From contig NZ_FNHY01000002.1 of NCBI RefSeq assembly GCF_900103605.1, forward strand, positions 186,001 through 250,000: a stretch of 64,000 nt of DNA, read 5' to 3'. Positions 17,058 to 25,884 of the stretch are shown here, one piece after another. The position numbers and the translations under genes are program-made. Below the pieces are notes generated by a model, which saw nothing but the letters and a program-made list of their open reading frames with translations, made no database searches and was not told the origin of the DNA. Position 1 is the stretch's first letter, and each line of letters starts with the position of its first letter. The stretch is from Psychrobacillus sp. OK028 (lineage in GTDB: Bacteria > Bacillota > Bacilli > Bacillales_A > Planococcaceae).

Positions 17058-17660
17058 TTGAAACAAATTATTATAGCTACTAAAAATAAAGGAAAAGCGA
17101 AAGATTTTGAAGCTTTATTTAACCCATTAGGCTATGAAGTTAAGACACTTCATGATGTGGCAGAAGAAATGGATGTGGAAGAGACTGGGACAACCTTTGA
17201 AGAAAATGCATTACTTAAAGCTACTGCGCTAGCAGAGCATTTACAAACGTTGGTCATTGCAGATGATAGTGGTTTAGAAATTGATGCATTGGACGGACGC
17301 CCAGGCATCTATTCTGCACGATATGCGGGCGAAGAGAAAAGTGATGAGGCAAATATAGACAAAGTTCTAGAAGAGCTAGAAGGTATCAAAGAATCAGAAA
17401 GAACAGCACGCTTTGTTTGCGCTATAGCAGTTGCCTCTCCTAACAACGAACCTATAACGGTTAGAGGGACTTGTGAAGGAATAATTGGAACCGAGAGAAA
17501 AGGTACAAATGGATTTGGATATGACCCAATTTTTTATGTTCCTTCCGAACAAAAGATGATGGCAGAGCTATCTGCGGAGGAAAAAGGAGCAATTTCTCAT
17601 CGAGGCAATGCGATTAATAAACTTTCTTTAGTCCTAAAAGACTCTATTTTAAAAGGATAG
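17058..17660 (+). CDS. rdgB: XTP/dITP pyrophosphatase (RdgB/HAM1 family)
   Basis: About 200 residues of a nucleotide-pool sanitising enzyme that hydrolyses dITP and XTP. Motifs: IIIATKNKGKAKDF, TFEENALLKA, VIADDSGLEIDALDGRPGIYSARYAGE and GFGYDPIF, then ISHRGNAINKL. The TTG at 17058 lies 11 nt after GAAGGA and gives a start matching the family; an ATG at 17046 overlaps the ribosome site itself and would add four residues. It is 1 nt from ysnB or overlaps its ribosome site. Confidence 0.93.
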   Translation: MKQIIIATKNKGKAKDFEALFNPLGYEVKTLHDVAEEMDVEETGTTFEENALLKATALAEHLQTLVIADDSGLEIDALDGRPGIYSARYAGEEKSDEANIDKVLEELEGIKESERTARFVCAIAVASPNNEPITVRGTCEGIIGTERKGTNGFGYDPIFYVPSEQKMMAELSAEEKGAISHRGNAINKLSLVLKDSILKG

Positions 17661-17669
17661 GTGAGGAAA

Positions 17670-18167
17670 ATGAAGCTATTAATCATGAGTGATACACATA
17701 GTGCCACCGAGAGAATGGAACTTGTTGTTAAGAGACATCAGCATGAGGTGGATGCAATTATCCATTGTGGGGATAGTGAGTTAGATGCAAGTTACTTTTT
17801 TGAAACACCTACTCATGTTGTTCGGGGGAATTGTGATATGGACGATCGCTTTCCATTAGAGGAATTATTTTCTGTAAAGGATGGCAAAGTTCTTGTCGTT
17901 CATGGTCATAAATATAACGTTAAATCGACATTAATGCCATTATTTTATAAAGCACAGGAAGTACAAGCTTCCGTAGTTTGCTTTGGTCATTCGCATTTGC
18001 TTGGAGCAGAAATGCAGGGAGGTATCTTATTCATCAATCCTGGTAGCCTGGAACAGCCCCGTGGACGTAAGGAAAAAAGCTACGCCATAGCTGATAAAAG
18101 TGAGGATTCTTGGACAGTATTATTTTATTCGAATGAGCATATGCTACTAGAAAAAATAACTTTTTAA
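17670..18167 (+). CDS. ysnB: YfcE/MJ0936-type phosphodiesterase (YsnB)
   Basis: A 165-residue calcineurin-like metallophosphoesterase with the metal-binding motifs SDTH, CGDSE, RGNCD, VHGH and GHSH in the right order. Family members hydrolyse model phosphodiesters; the natural substrate is unknown. ATG 17670 follows GTGAGG closely; a GTG at 17661 would add three residues. Paired with rdgB as in B. subtilis ysnA-ysnB. Confidence 0.9.
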   Translation: MKLLIMSDTHSATERMELVVKRHQHEVDAIIHCGDSELDASYFFETPTHVVRGNCDMDDRFPLEELFSVKDGKVLVVHGHKYNVKSTLMPLFYKAQEVQASVVCFGHSHLLGAEMQGGILFINPGSLEQPRGRKEKSYAIADKSEDSWTVLFYSNEHMLLEKITF

Positions 18168-18253
18168 TTTTTTTTCAAATAGTGTTGACTTAAACTAATT
18201 AGCATTATATAATAAATCTTGTCTTTCCTATCAGATTAGGTGGGGGAGTACTT

Positions 18254-18327
<74 letters not shown>

Positions 18328-18504
18328 TAATCAGTAACAAAAGAAACAAATTAGTAAATAGGAAAACCCTTGTAAGTGTTGATAAGACAACATTCTCAAG
18401 GGTTTTTCTTTGTTTAAGAAACCGATTAAAACCGAAATAAAATAATAAGATATAGCACAAATGCAACACAAATATGGATAATCTTCTAACTAGATAAAGA
18501 AAGT

Positions 18505-19299
18505 TTATCTTACTCCAAAAAATCGTTTATCATATCCCATCCTTTCAGAAGCTTCTTCGGCTGCATTCATGACCTTTTTAGCGATGTCCGGTACCTTATA
18601 ATCCTTCATACGCTGGATAGGGCCAACCACATTTATGGCAGAGACAACCTTACCAGTGTAATCACGAATAGGTGCTGAGATGGATCTTGTTCCTTCTGTT
18701 AATTCCTCTGTGCTAATTGCATATCCTCTTTCTCGGATTAATTTCAATTCATTTCGTAACTTCTCGGGATCTGTAATACTATTGCTTGTATATGCCTGCA
18801 GACCTCCATTAATTACCTCTTCCACAAGGTTATTTTCATCATAAGCAAGCAGTAATTTCCCAGAGCTTGTACAGTATGATGGGTTTTTTCTTCCTAGATG
18901 GGTCAGGATCCGAACTGGATGGCTGCATTCTTCCTTATGAATATAGATTGTATCCATACCATGCAGAACCGATAAATGGGCAGTTTCTCCCGTTTCATGC
19001 ACTAATTTATTTAGTACAGGTGCCGCCTCTTTATGGATCTCTAAATGATTTGTAACAATACCGCCAAGTGTCAATACCGTTAATCCAAGTTTGTACTTTC
19101 CAGTCTTTTTCTCTTTTATAACAAAATCTTCCTCAGCAAGTGTAGCAAGCAAACGGCTTACTGTACTTTTAGCCAGACCGAGAGATTCTGAGAGGTCACT
19201 TACCTTTAGTGTTGGTTCAAATGTAGAAAAACTTTTGAGAATACGAAGTGCATTACTGACAGACGAGAGAATTTGTGGATTATTGTTTTTCTTAGACAT
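18505..19299 (-). CDS. IclR-family transcriptional regulator of the adjacent aromatic cluster
   Basis: A 264-residue IclR-type regulator. The N-terminal winged helix (residues about 12-70) carries LKVSDLSESLGLAKSTVSRLLATLAEEDFV; the C-terminal effector domain shows HLSVLHGMDTIYIHKEE, YCTSSGKLLLAY and STEELTEGTRSISAPIRD. IclR proteins often control aromatic catabolism as activators or repressors. It is transcribed away from the catabolic genes. A palindrome lies 22 nt upstream of its start, and related palindromes precede three downstream promoters, so autoregulation and control of the cluster are inferred. The effector is unknown. Confidence 0.88.
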   Translation of the reverse strand: MSKKNNNPQILSSVSNALRILKSFSTFEPTLKVSDLSESLGLAKSTVSRLLATLAEEDFVIKEKKTGKYKLGLTVLTLGGIVTNHLEIHKEAAPVLNKLVHETGETAHLSVLHGMDTIYIHKEECSHPVRILTHLGRKNPSYCTSSGKLLLAYDENNLVEEVINGGLQAYTSNSITDPEKLRNELKLIRERGYAISTEELTEGTRSISAPIRDYTGKVVSAINVVGPIQRMKDYKVPDIAKKVMNAAEEASERMGYDKRFFGVR

Positions 19300-19320
19300 T
19301 TTTCACTCCTCTTTCGTTTG

Positions 19321-19341
19321 CTGTTCCATATATAGAAACAG
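19321..19341. promoter_or_regulatory. IclR-type operator, variant copy, upstream of the regulator gene
   Basis: CTGTTCC and GAAACAG are inverted arms around an A/T-rich centre. The TGTTCC arm matches the three TTCC-N7-GGAA sites downstream. It sits just ahead of the divergent IclR gene, fitting autoregulation. Confidence 0.55.
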
Positions 19342-19573
19342 AATAATAAGTTTCGAATATTCTAACATTTTAAATTATCTGTGTCTATATAGTTTGATAT
19401 CGTTCACTAATCATTTTAGTTACTTTAGTTACAAATAGGACTACATTCCTTTTCAACGTTATATTGTGGAGTTTATAAGGTAGGCACACTTTGGAGAACA
19501 CGTTATTCAAAGAACAGTTAGGAAGATGATCACCAAATTAATTTTCGGAATTATCATTAAAGTTTTGCTAATG

Positions 19574-19624
19574 TTCCACATAGAGGAATTTGAGACTTTT
19601 GTTTGCATATAAGCCCCGTATAAT
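19574..19624 (+). promoter_or_regulatory. IclR-type operator and sigma-A -10, site 1
   Basis: TTCCACATAGAGGAA (19574-19588) lies 31 nt ahead of TATAAT (19619-19624), adjoining the -35 region (CTTTTGTTT). Operator and -10 keep the same spacing at sites 2 and 3. The first clear gene downstream is the oxidoreductase at 20057. Confidence 0.7.
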
Positions 19625-20056
19625 AGGAGCTAGTTGCAGGAATAAAATTTTTGGTCAGAAATGTGTGGCAGTAAAGCGCCCGAAGCATTTTTCACATATT
19701 TCTCAGAAATAAGGGGGTAAATGAGAGCATACCTAGAAGAAAGAGGAAGCGGTAGTGAAGTTGGGTGCGTGTTTTATTAGTAGATAAGTAATCTGTGATA
19801 GCAATGAATGCTAGATTAACATCTGTTTGGGTAAGGAGTAGATTTACTAATAGGTTTATTAGTAGTTAAAAAGATATTTAAAGTGAAAGAGAACAAATTG
19901 TTGGAGATTATTTAATTTAATTTTAAAGCAATTTCTTTACCCAAAGATATTACTAGAGTGTTTGGCTGTTGGTCTTATCTAAGTCAAATTTTATGGTAAG
20001 TTATATCTTAAATGTCAATGATGGTGTATATAGCCGATATTAGAGGAGGCAAATTA
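19625..20056 (+). other. Long leader or decayed sequence without a clear gene
   Basis: About 430 nt separate the site 1 promoter from the next gene. The only translated-looking item is a 19-codon ORF (ATG 19721 to 19780) preceded by AAGGGGG three bases upstream; it encodes MRAYLEERGSGSEVGCVFY and then stops. I see no riboswitch motif or terminator. It may be the remnant of a lost gene or a long untranslated leader. Confidence 0.4.
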
Positions 20057-21115
20057 GTGAATCAATTAATGAGTCCTTTTAAATGTAAAGGTTTAGAGCT
20101 TAGGAATCGTGTTGTTATGCCGCCCGTCTGCCAATATTCTGCAGTCGATGGAATGCCTAATGAGTGGCATTATGTACATTACACGTCAAGGGCAATAGGT
20201 GGTGCAGGACTAATTATTGTTGAAATTACAAGCGTGGACCCAGACGGAAGAATAACAGAGCAAGATTTAGGTTTATGGTCGGATGAACATGCTATTGCAT
20301 TTGAGAGAATTGTGGAAAGTTGCCATCAATATGGTTCTAAGATAGGAATTCAAATTTCACATGCAGGTCGAAAATCGGAATATAGTAAAGTTCCTGTCTC
20401 TTCAATGGAAAAACCTTTTGATTCTACGTTTAATCAACCTAAAATGCTCACAACAGATGAAATTAAACAAGTAGTGGAAAAATTCGGTTTAGCTGCAAAA
20501 CGCGCTGTAAAAGCTGGCTTCGATACAATTGAACTGCAAGGAGCACATGGATATTTAATTCATCAATTTCGTTCGCCATATATCAACGAACGCGCGGACG
20601 AATATGGTCGTGATCGGACCAAATTTGGCGTAGAAGTAATTGAAGCAGTCAAGAGTGAAATGCCTGTTGATATGCCTTTAATTATGCGAATATCGGCAAA
20701 GGAGTATGTAGCAAAAGGATATGATGTCGATTACATTCAACAAATATGTAAGGAATATGAGAAAGCTGGCGTTGACATAATACATGTTAGTTCAGGTGGG
20801 GAGGCATCTTATGAAGAATCAGGGATGACACCTCGAGGTAACCCGGAATCTAAACAAGGGTATCAAGTGCCATTTGCGAAAGCTATGAAACAATTTTTCA
20901 ATATACCGATTATTGCTGTTGGGAGATTAGAAGACGCACAATTTGCTAATGCGTTGATTGAGAATAATGTGGCCGATCTTGTTGCTGTTGGACGAGGGAT
21001 GTTAAAAAATCCATATTGGCCAATTAGCGCCGCAGCGGAATTGGAACAACAAATCCCCACATCTAAACAGTATAAGGCAGCATTTGAATTTAAAGTTTCC
21101 TATAGTCCGAAATAA
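20057..21115 (+). CDS. NADH:flavin oxidoreductase, old yellow enzyme (YqjM) family
   Basis: A 352-residue TIM-barrel flavoprotein. The start is GTG 20057 after AGAGGAGG; the upstream in-frame ATG at 20012 precedes the ribosome site. Motifs: LRNRVVMPPVCQYSA (with the Cys typical of YqjM-like enzymes), HAGRK, the active-site GAHGYLIHQFRSPYINERADEYG, and VGRGMLKNPYWP. The family reduces activated C=C bonds of enones, nitro compounds or dienoyl-CoA. Its place under the shared operator suggests a role with the hydroaromatic or aromatic substrate of the cluster, but the reaction is not known. Confidence 0.85.
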   Translation: MNQLMSPFKCKGLELRNRVVMPPVCQYSAVDGMPNEWHYVHYTSRAIGGAGLIIVEITSVDPDGRITEQDLGLWSDEHAIAFERIVESCHQYGSKIGIQISHAGRKSEYSKVPVSSMEKPFDSTFNQPKMLTTDEIKQVVEKFGLAAKRAVKAGFDTIELQGAHGYLIHQFRSPYINERADEYGRDRTKFGVEVIEAVKSEMPVDMPLIMRISAKEYVAKGYDVDYIQQICKEYEKAGVDIIHVSSGGEASYEESGMTPRGNPESKQGYQVPFAKAMKQFFNIPIIAVGRLEDAQFANALIENNVADLVAVGRGMLKNPYWPISAAAELEQQIPTSKQYKAAFEFKVSYSPK

Positions 21116-21230
21116 AACGAAGACGAAAAAACAGCTGTAACACAGAAATGTTAGACTCATAAATGTTTCTAAAACTTAAGACATCAATTAACACTAAAAA
21201 ATATTTTTTATTTAATACTTTTATAATTTG

Positions 21231-21282
21231 TTCCGCATAGAGGAATTAGGTTCTTTTGTTTATCCATTTTACGCCATATAAT
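21231..21282 (+). promoter_or_regulatory. IclR-type operator and sigma-A -10, site 2
   Basis: TTCCGCATAGAGGAA (21231-21245) lies 32 nt ahead of TATAAT (21277-21282), upstream of the dioxygenase operon. The flanking GAGGAATT and CTTTTGTTT are shared with site 1. Confidence 0.75.
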
Positions 21283-21339
21283 TGGAATTATTCAACGTAG
21301 TTATTTTTATAGTTTTAATTATCGGAAGATTCCGTAATA

Positions 21340-21353
21340 TGTAAGCGTTTTCC
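21340..21353. promoter_or_regulatory. Probable CcpA catabolite-responsive element (cre)
   Basis: TGTAAGCGTTTTCC matches the cre consensus TGWAANCGNTNWCA at every position but the last. It lies between the site 2 promoter and the dioxygenase start, where CcpA would act as a roadblock or repressor. Confidence 0.6.
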
Positions 21354-21405
21354 GTTGTGAAATAATTAATATAAAAATAGATTAAAAACCTGGAGGAATG
21401 AAAAG

Positions 21406-22404
21406 ATGACTGTAACAAATGTAAAGCAAAAAGAAGTAGAGTTAACTGAACTGGATCTTAAATTATCGAGTGTCGCGCATATTGGTCATGCATCAATTAA
21501 TGTGACTAACTTGGAAAAATCTACATGGTTTTTTACAGAAGTTCTGGGGTTACATATATCCTCTATAGAAGAAGACAAGGTTTACCTTCGTGCATGGCAA
21601 GACTGGGATCATCACACATTGGTACTCAATAAAGCTGAAAAATCCGGTCTAGACCATTTTGGATGGCGAGTTAACTCAGAAAAGTCACTATACGCATTCG
21701 AAAAAGCTTTAAAAGATTCGGGTACTGACTATAAGTGGATAGAAGGAGGTACTGAACTCGCACAGGGTGATGCTATTAAATTCCACAGTCCTGCCGGTAT
21801 TCCCATAGAGCTTTACTGGGATATGGAAAAATACTCTAATCCACTAACAGCTTCAAAATTGCCAAGTCACCCAATGAAATACAGCGGGAAAGGAGCAGCA
21901 CCTCGCCGCTTTGACCATGTAAATGTGATGGTGGATGATGTTGCAAAGGAACAGGAATGGTGGACGAATTTCCTTGGAATCCATCATCGCTACTATATCC
22001 AAAATGAGGAAGACGTCCGTCTCGGCTCATGGCTGAGCAAAACAAATATCGCACATGAAATTGCATTCATGCGCAATAGTAATCAATCAGGAGCACACCT
22101 CCATCACGTAGCTTATTACTTGGATTCACCAGATGAATTACTGCGTTCCTTAAATATCATGGCCGAAAATGAGATTAAAATCGAATGGGGACCTGGAAAG
22201 CATGGTACAAGTGGAGCGCAATTCCTTTATGCATTTGAACCATCGGGCAACCGGATTGAACTGTGGACAGGCGGAATGCTTATTTTCTCACCAGACTGGG
22301 AACCAATCAAGTGGAAATCAGGAACTGGACAGTTTGGACTCGATATGTGGGGGAGCACACCACCCGAAAGTTATCTGACTTATGGTACAGAAATAAAGAA
22401 ATAG
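21406..22404 (+). CDS. Type I extradiol ring-cleavage dioxygenase (catechol 2,3-dioxygenase family)
   Basis: A 332-residue two-domain vicinal-oxygen-chelate protein. The C-terminal domain carries the iron ligands: His171 (FDHVNVMVDD), His233 or His234 (HLHHVAYY) and Glu285 (NRIELWTGG); the second-shell His266 (PGKHGTSG) and Tyr275 (FLYAFEPSG) are also present. It should cleave a catechol ring next to the hydroxyls. The next gene is an ACMSD-family decarboxylase, so the substrate is probably a carboxylated catechol; protocatechuate 2,3-cleavage, as known for Paenibacillus PraA, fits best. Strong start: TGGAGGAATG before the ATG. A catechol-specific enzyme remains possible. Confidence 0.88.
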   Translation: MTVTNVKQKEVELTELDLKLSSVAHIGHASINVTNLEKSTWFFTEVLGLHISSIEEDKVYLRAWQDWDHHTLVLNKAEKSGLDHFGWRVNSEKSLYAFEKALKDSGTDYKWIEGGTELAQGDAIKFHSPAGIPIELYWDMEKYSNPLTASKLPSHPMKYSGKGAAPRRFDHVNVMVDDVAKEQEWWTNFLGIHHRYYIQNEEDVRLGSWLSKTNIAHEIAFMRNSNQSGAHLHHVAYYLDSPDELLRSLNIMAENEIKIEWGPGKHGTSGAQFLYAFEPSGNRIELWTGGMLIFSPDWEPIKWKSGTGQFGLDMWGSTPPESYLTYGTEIKK

Positions 22405-22445
22405 AATGACAGTTCAGTTGACTTATAGAAAGGAGGCAATCAGCT

Positions 22446-23462
22446 TTGGCCAAAAAATTGCGGGTTGATTTTCATACACACATTATTTCCGAAGATTTCC
22501 CTGACCTAGCAGCAAAATATGAAGATGACCGTTTTCCAACACTTCAAAAGACCTGTAGCTGTGGTGCTGAAATTAGAATGCAAGGCAAAATGTTCAGGAA
22601 AATAACTGACCAGACATGGGATCCTGAAAAGAGGATTGAAGACATGGATAAGGAAGGAGTGGATATTCAAGTACTCTCACCGATTCCAGTCACTTTATCA
22701 TACTGGTCGGACAGTCAGGCAGCACTGGAGCTCTCCCAGTCACAAAATGATTTTATCGCTTCTGTGGCGAAAAAATATCCTGACAGATTTATCGGAATGG
22801 GAACAGTTCCACTACAAGATACGAAACAGGCGGTAGCTGAGATGGAAAGGGCTGTTAAAGAGCTAGGGCTTAGAGGGATACAGATAGGTTCCAATGTTAA
22901 CGGGCTGAATTTGGATGACGATTCATTGTATCCATTTTTTGAAGCAGCAGCAGAAATGAATGTCCCACTGTTTGTTCACCCATGGGCAACTCTCGGTAAA
23001 GAAAGGCTGCAGCGTTTCAATACAATGTATACTGTCGGAATGCCATCAGAAACTGCTCTTGCAGCAGGGAGTATCATTATGAGTGGGATGCTGGACAAAC
23101 TGCCGAATCTGAAAATTTGCTTTGCACACGGGGGAGGGTCCCTTCCTTATATCCTTCCAAGAATGGATCAAGGTTGGGAAGTCTGGCCGGAAACCCGGAA
23201 TACAGTACAACCTCCAAGTACCTATGCGAAAAAATTGTATTACGATTCACTTGTATACGATCCAGATAATTTGAAATTCATGATTGAACGTTTTGGGGCA
23301 AAGCAAATTATTGCTGGATCCGATTATCCATTCCTACTGCGTGAAAAACCGGTAGGAAAGGTTATTGACAACCTTGAAGGTATTTCAGAAGAGGATGCAA
23401 AGTTAATGCTTGGACTGAACGCTTTGGAATTTCTCGGATTGAATGAATTGGTTAAAATTTGA
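22446..23462 (+). CDS. ACMSD-family amidohydrolase, likely ring-cleavage-product decarboxylase
   Basis: A 338-residue TIM-barrel of the 2-amino-3-carboxymuconate-6-semialdehyde decarboxylase family. Metal ligands are seen in VDFHTHI, FVHPWAT, CFAHGGG and AGSDYPF. The start is TTG 22446, 9 nt after AGGAGG. No 3-hydroxyanthranilate dioxygenase (cupin) or 2-aminomuconate deaminase is present, so the aminocarboxymuconate reaction is unlikely. Next to an extradiol dioxygenase, the likely reaction is decarboxylation of 5-carboxy-2-hydroxymuconate-6-semialdehyde to 2-hydroxymuconate semialdehyde, as for PraH of Paenibacillus. Family call is firm; the substrate is inferred. Confidence 0.85.
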   Translation: MAKKLRVDFHTHIISEDFPDLAAKYEDDRFPTLQKTCSCGAEIRMQGKMFRKITDQTWDPEKRIEDMDKEGVDIQVLSPIPVTLSYWSDSQAALELSQSQNDFIASVAKKYPDRFIGMGTVPLQDTKQAVAEMERAVKELGLRGIQIGSNVNGLNLDDDSLYPFFEAAAEMNVPLFVHPWATLGKERLQRFNTMYTVGMPSETALAAGSIIMSGMLDKLPNLKICFAHGGGSLPYILPRMDQGWEVWPETRNTVQPPSTYAKKLYYDSLVYDPDNLKFMIERFGAKQIIAGSDYPFLLREKPVGKVIDNLEGISEEDAKLMLGLNALEFLGLNELVKI

Positions 23463-23488
23463 TAGTAAAAAATGGGGGGAGCAAGTTC

Positions 23489-24508
23489 ATGAAGAATCCA
23501 AAAAAAATGTTTGGCATGATTTTGATGTCGGCTGTTCTTTTATTAGGTGCATGTAGTAATAGTAAAACTGAAACAGATGTTGCTACTGCTGAGGGGGAGA
23601 GTACCTATAACTTTAAAATGTCATATGTTACGCAAACAGGTCATAACTGGCATAAATTTGCAGAGAAGTTCAAAGAAGAATTAGATGCGAGATCTGATGG
23701 CAGAATGAAACTTGAACTTTTTCCGGCAGCACAGTTAGGTCCTGAAGCAGATATGGTGCAACAAATGTCAAGTGGTTCACTTGATTTTGCTATACTTACT
23801 GTTCCTTATCTAAGCACACGTGTCCCGGAGTTCGATGCATGGAACCTACCGTTCTTATTTGATGATTTGGAAGCTGCCGTTGCAGCGACTGAAACAGCAC
23901 CTGCAAAGGAAATGCTTGGATTACTTGAAGAACAGGGCATTAAAGGATTGGGTTACTTACATGCAGGAACTCATAATCTTCTTCTCAAAGATGAAACTAT
24001 AAAAGCGATGGAAGATGTAAATGGGAAGAAATTGCGTTTTACTGGTGGAGCAGCTGTATTGGATTTTTGGAAAGGGCTTGGTGCAAGTCCAATAGCGATG
24101 GGATTGCCTGAAGTATATAATGCCCTACAGACAGGTGTTATTGATGGCCTTTCTATTGATAAAAATGCAATTTTATCAGAAAAGTATTATGAAATAGCTG
24201 AAAACTATGTTTTGTCTAGACATATGGTATTCGGTGGTGTGGTTGCTTCTAGTCTAGCAAATTATGATAAAATGCCTGAAGCTGACCGGAAAATTATTGA
24301 TGAAGCTTTTGCATCATCTGTTAAGTGGGGGACAGAACAACTACTTATTAATGATGTGGAAAACGAAAAAGAACTGAAAGAGCTGTTAAATATTTATGAA
24401 CTGGATAATCGTGATGAATTTATTGAAGAGGCGAAAAAAGTTCATGAAGAATACGCAAATAACAATGAATTAATAAAAGAATTTATTGACTCAGTGAAGA
24501 AACAATAA
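23489..24508 (+). CDS. TRAP transporter substrate-binding lipoprotein (DctP family)
   Basis: A 339-residue extracytoplasmic binding protein. The N-terminus is a lipoprotein signal with lipobox LLLGACS (Cys22); the rest is a DctP fold with TGHNWHKFAEKFKEEL, FPAAQLGPEADMVQQMSSG and GLPEVYNALQTGVIDG, and the arginine in GKKLRFTGG is at the position that usually salt-bridges the ligand carboxylate. ATG 23489 follows TGGGGGGAGC. It should capture an organic acid for the DctQ/DctM pair at 25393-27155. A hairpin at 24519 follows and would raise its dose over the downstream genes. Confidence 0.93.
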   Translation: MKNPKKMFGMILMSAVLLLGACSNSKTETDVATAEGESTYNFKMSYVTQTGHNWHKFAEKFKEELDARSDGRMKLELFPAAQLGPEADMVQQMSSGSLDFAILTVPYLSTRVPEFDAWNLPFLFDDLEAAVAATETAPAKEMLGLLEEQGIKGLGYLHAGTHNLLLKDETIKAMEDVNGKKLRFTGGAAVLDFWKGLGASPIAMGLPEVYNALQTGVIDGLSIDKNAILSEKYYEIAENYVLSRHMVFGGVVASSLANYDKMPEADRKIIDEAFASSVKWGTEQLLINDVENEKELKELLNIYELDNRDEFIEEAKKVHEEYANNNELIKEFIDSVKKQ

Positions 24509-24518
24509 TTTTATGAAG

Positions 24519-24564
24519 AGGTTGTCTCAAAACAGTGATAAATGTTTGTGCAGACAACCTTTTT
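24519..24564 (+). terminator. Intra-operon terminator after the TRAP binding-protein gene
   Basis: AGGTTGTCT and AGACAACCT form a perfect 9-bp stem, followed by TTTT. Partial termination here would give more binding protein than membrane components. Confidence 0.7.
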
Positions 24565-24589
24565 GATATCTATTTGGAGGGTTATTGTC

Positions 24590-25377
24590 ATGTCAGGAAA
24601 ATTAAATGGGAAGACTGCATTAGTAACTGGAGCTTGCAATGGGATTGGGCTGGCAGATGCTATAGAATTTGTTAAAGAAAAAGCAGACACCGTAATTATG
24701 GTTAGCGATAATAATGAAAGATTATTGGAAGCAAAAGAGACTGTAAAACAATACGGAAATACGGAGATTATTACTTATCATCTTGACGTAACAAGTGAAA
24801 ATGGATGGAAAGGTTTTATTGATGAGTTGAGCAATAAGATAAATACATTGGATGTGCTAGTTAACAACGCAGGTGTAAACAAAAGGGCTACTTTTCAGGA
24901 ATGCACATTGGAAGATTGGAATCATGTTATAAACGTTAACCAAACAGGGGTATTTCTTGGAATGAAATATTGCTTGGAGTTATTGAAAAATCCGGAAATG
25001 CCTCGATTATCAATATGTCTTCTATAACAGGTCTGACTGGGTATTTTGCTGTAGCATATACAGCTTCTAAATGGGCTGTTAGAGGAATGACAAAATCAGC
25101 TGCTATGGAATTTGGCGAATTCGGTATCCGGGTAAATTCTATTCATCCGGGTTTTATCAATACACCATTTAATGAATCAATCCAGGATCTTATCAAGTTG
25201 TCCAATGGTATGAATTCACTGGGCAGGGCAGGAGAAGCCTTTGAAATAGCTAAGGCAGTGACGTTTCTTGCTTCAGATGATTCTTCTTATATGACAGGTA
25301 CTGAGGTAATTCTTGATGGAGGACTAACCTCAGGTGGCCAGTTTAAGTTATTAGCAAATCAATTCAATAATTATTGA
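24590..25377 (+). pseudogene. Short-chain dehydrogenase/reductase, frameshifted
   Basis: ATG 24590 follows TTGGAGGG. The first frame encodes the SDR nucleotide-binding motif TGACNGIG and NNAG but ends at 25027. The second frame carries the rest of the fold: SIINMSSITG, YTASKWAVRG with the catalytic Tyr and Lys, and a normal C-terminus ending at 25377. The two frames overlap at 24990-25000, in a run of five A (TTGAAAAATCC). One extra A would restore a continuous 262-residue SDR reading LLKKSGNASIINMSS. So it is a one-base deletion in a homopolymer: a recent pseudogene, a phase-variable site or a sequencing error. Confidence 0.85.
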
Positions 25378-25392
25378 TGGGAGGAGATGATA

Positions 25393-25884
25393 TTGAAATC
25401 TTTAAGCGATACTATTTTTAAAGTGGAAAAGATATTGGTCATGCTATTAATACCTTTCATGCTAATGGCAATGTCCTTTGATATTTTTTACCGGTACTTT
25501 CTAAATTCGCCATTAGTATGGGGACAGGAGTATGCACTTTATACTTTTGTCTGGTCAAGTTTTATCGGTGCCAGTATGAGTATTAAATCCAAAGAGGCAG
25601 TTGCAGTAAACCTCTTCGTTGACAAAGTTAATCCAAAATTAAGAAATATTCTTATCGTAATAGGATTGCTTATTTCTTCTGTATTTTCCATTTGGATACT
25701 CTATTTATCTATCAATTGGATCACGAATCCAACAATATTATTACAAAAATCAATTACAACACAAACACCCATGATTTATATGTATATTTGCATTCCATTA
25801 AGTCTGCTTTTTATGTCCATCCATTTTATTAATTGGTTCCTAGAATCATTACGGTTTACCAGAGCAGGGAAGGTGATTGAATGA
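25393..25884 (+). CDS. TRAP transporter small permease subunit (DctQ family)
   Basis: A 163-residue membrane protein with four hydrophobic segments and the family motif SFDIFYRYFLNSPLVWGQEYALYTFVW. The start is taken at TTG 25393, 8 nt after GGGAGG; an ATG at 25387 lies almost on the ribosome site and would add two residues. It overlaps dctM by 4 nt (ATGA). Confidence 0.9.
   Translation: MKSLSDTIFKVEKILVMLLIPFMLMAMSFDIFYRYFLNSPLVWGQEYALYTFVWSSFIGASMSIKSKEAVAVNLFVDKVNPKLRNILIVIGLLISSVFSIWILYLSINWITNPTILLQKSITTQTPMIYMYICIPLSLLFMSIHFINWFLESLRFTRAGKVIE

Noticed and set aside
22446-23462. 3-hydroxyanthranilate (nba/kynurenine) pathway instead of protocatechuate
   Set aside because: The dioxygenase is a VOC-type extradiol enzyme rather than a cupin, and no 2-aminomuconate deaminase is present, while a 4-oxalocrotonate tautomerase is.
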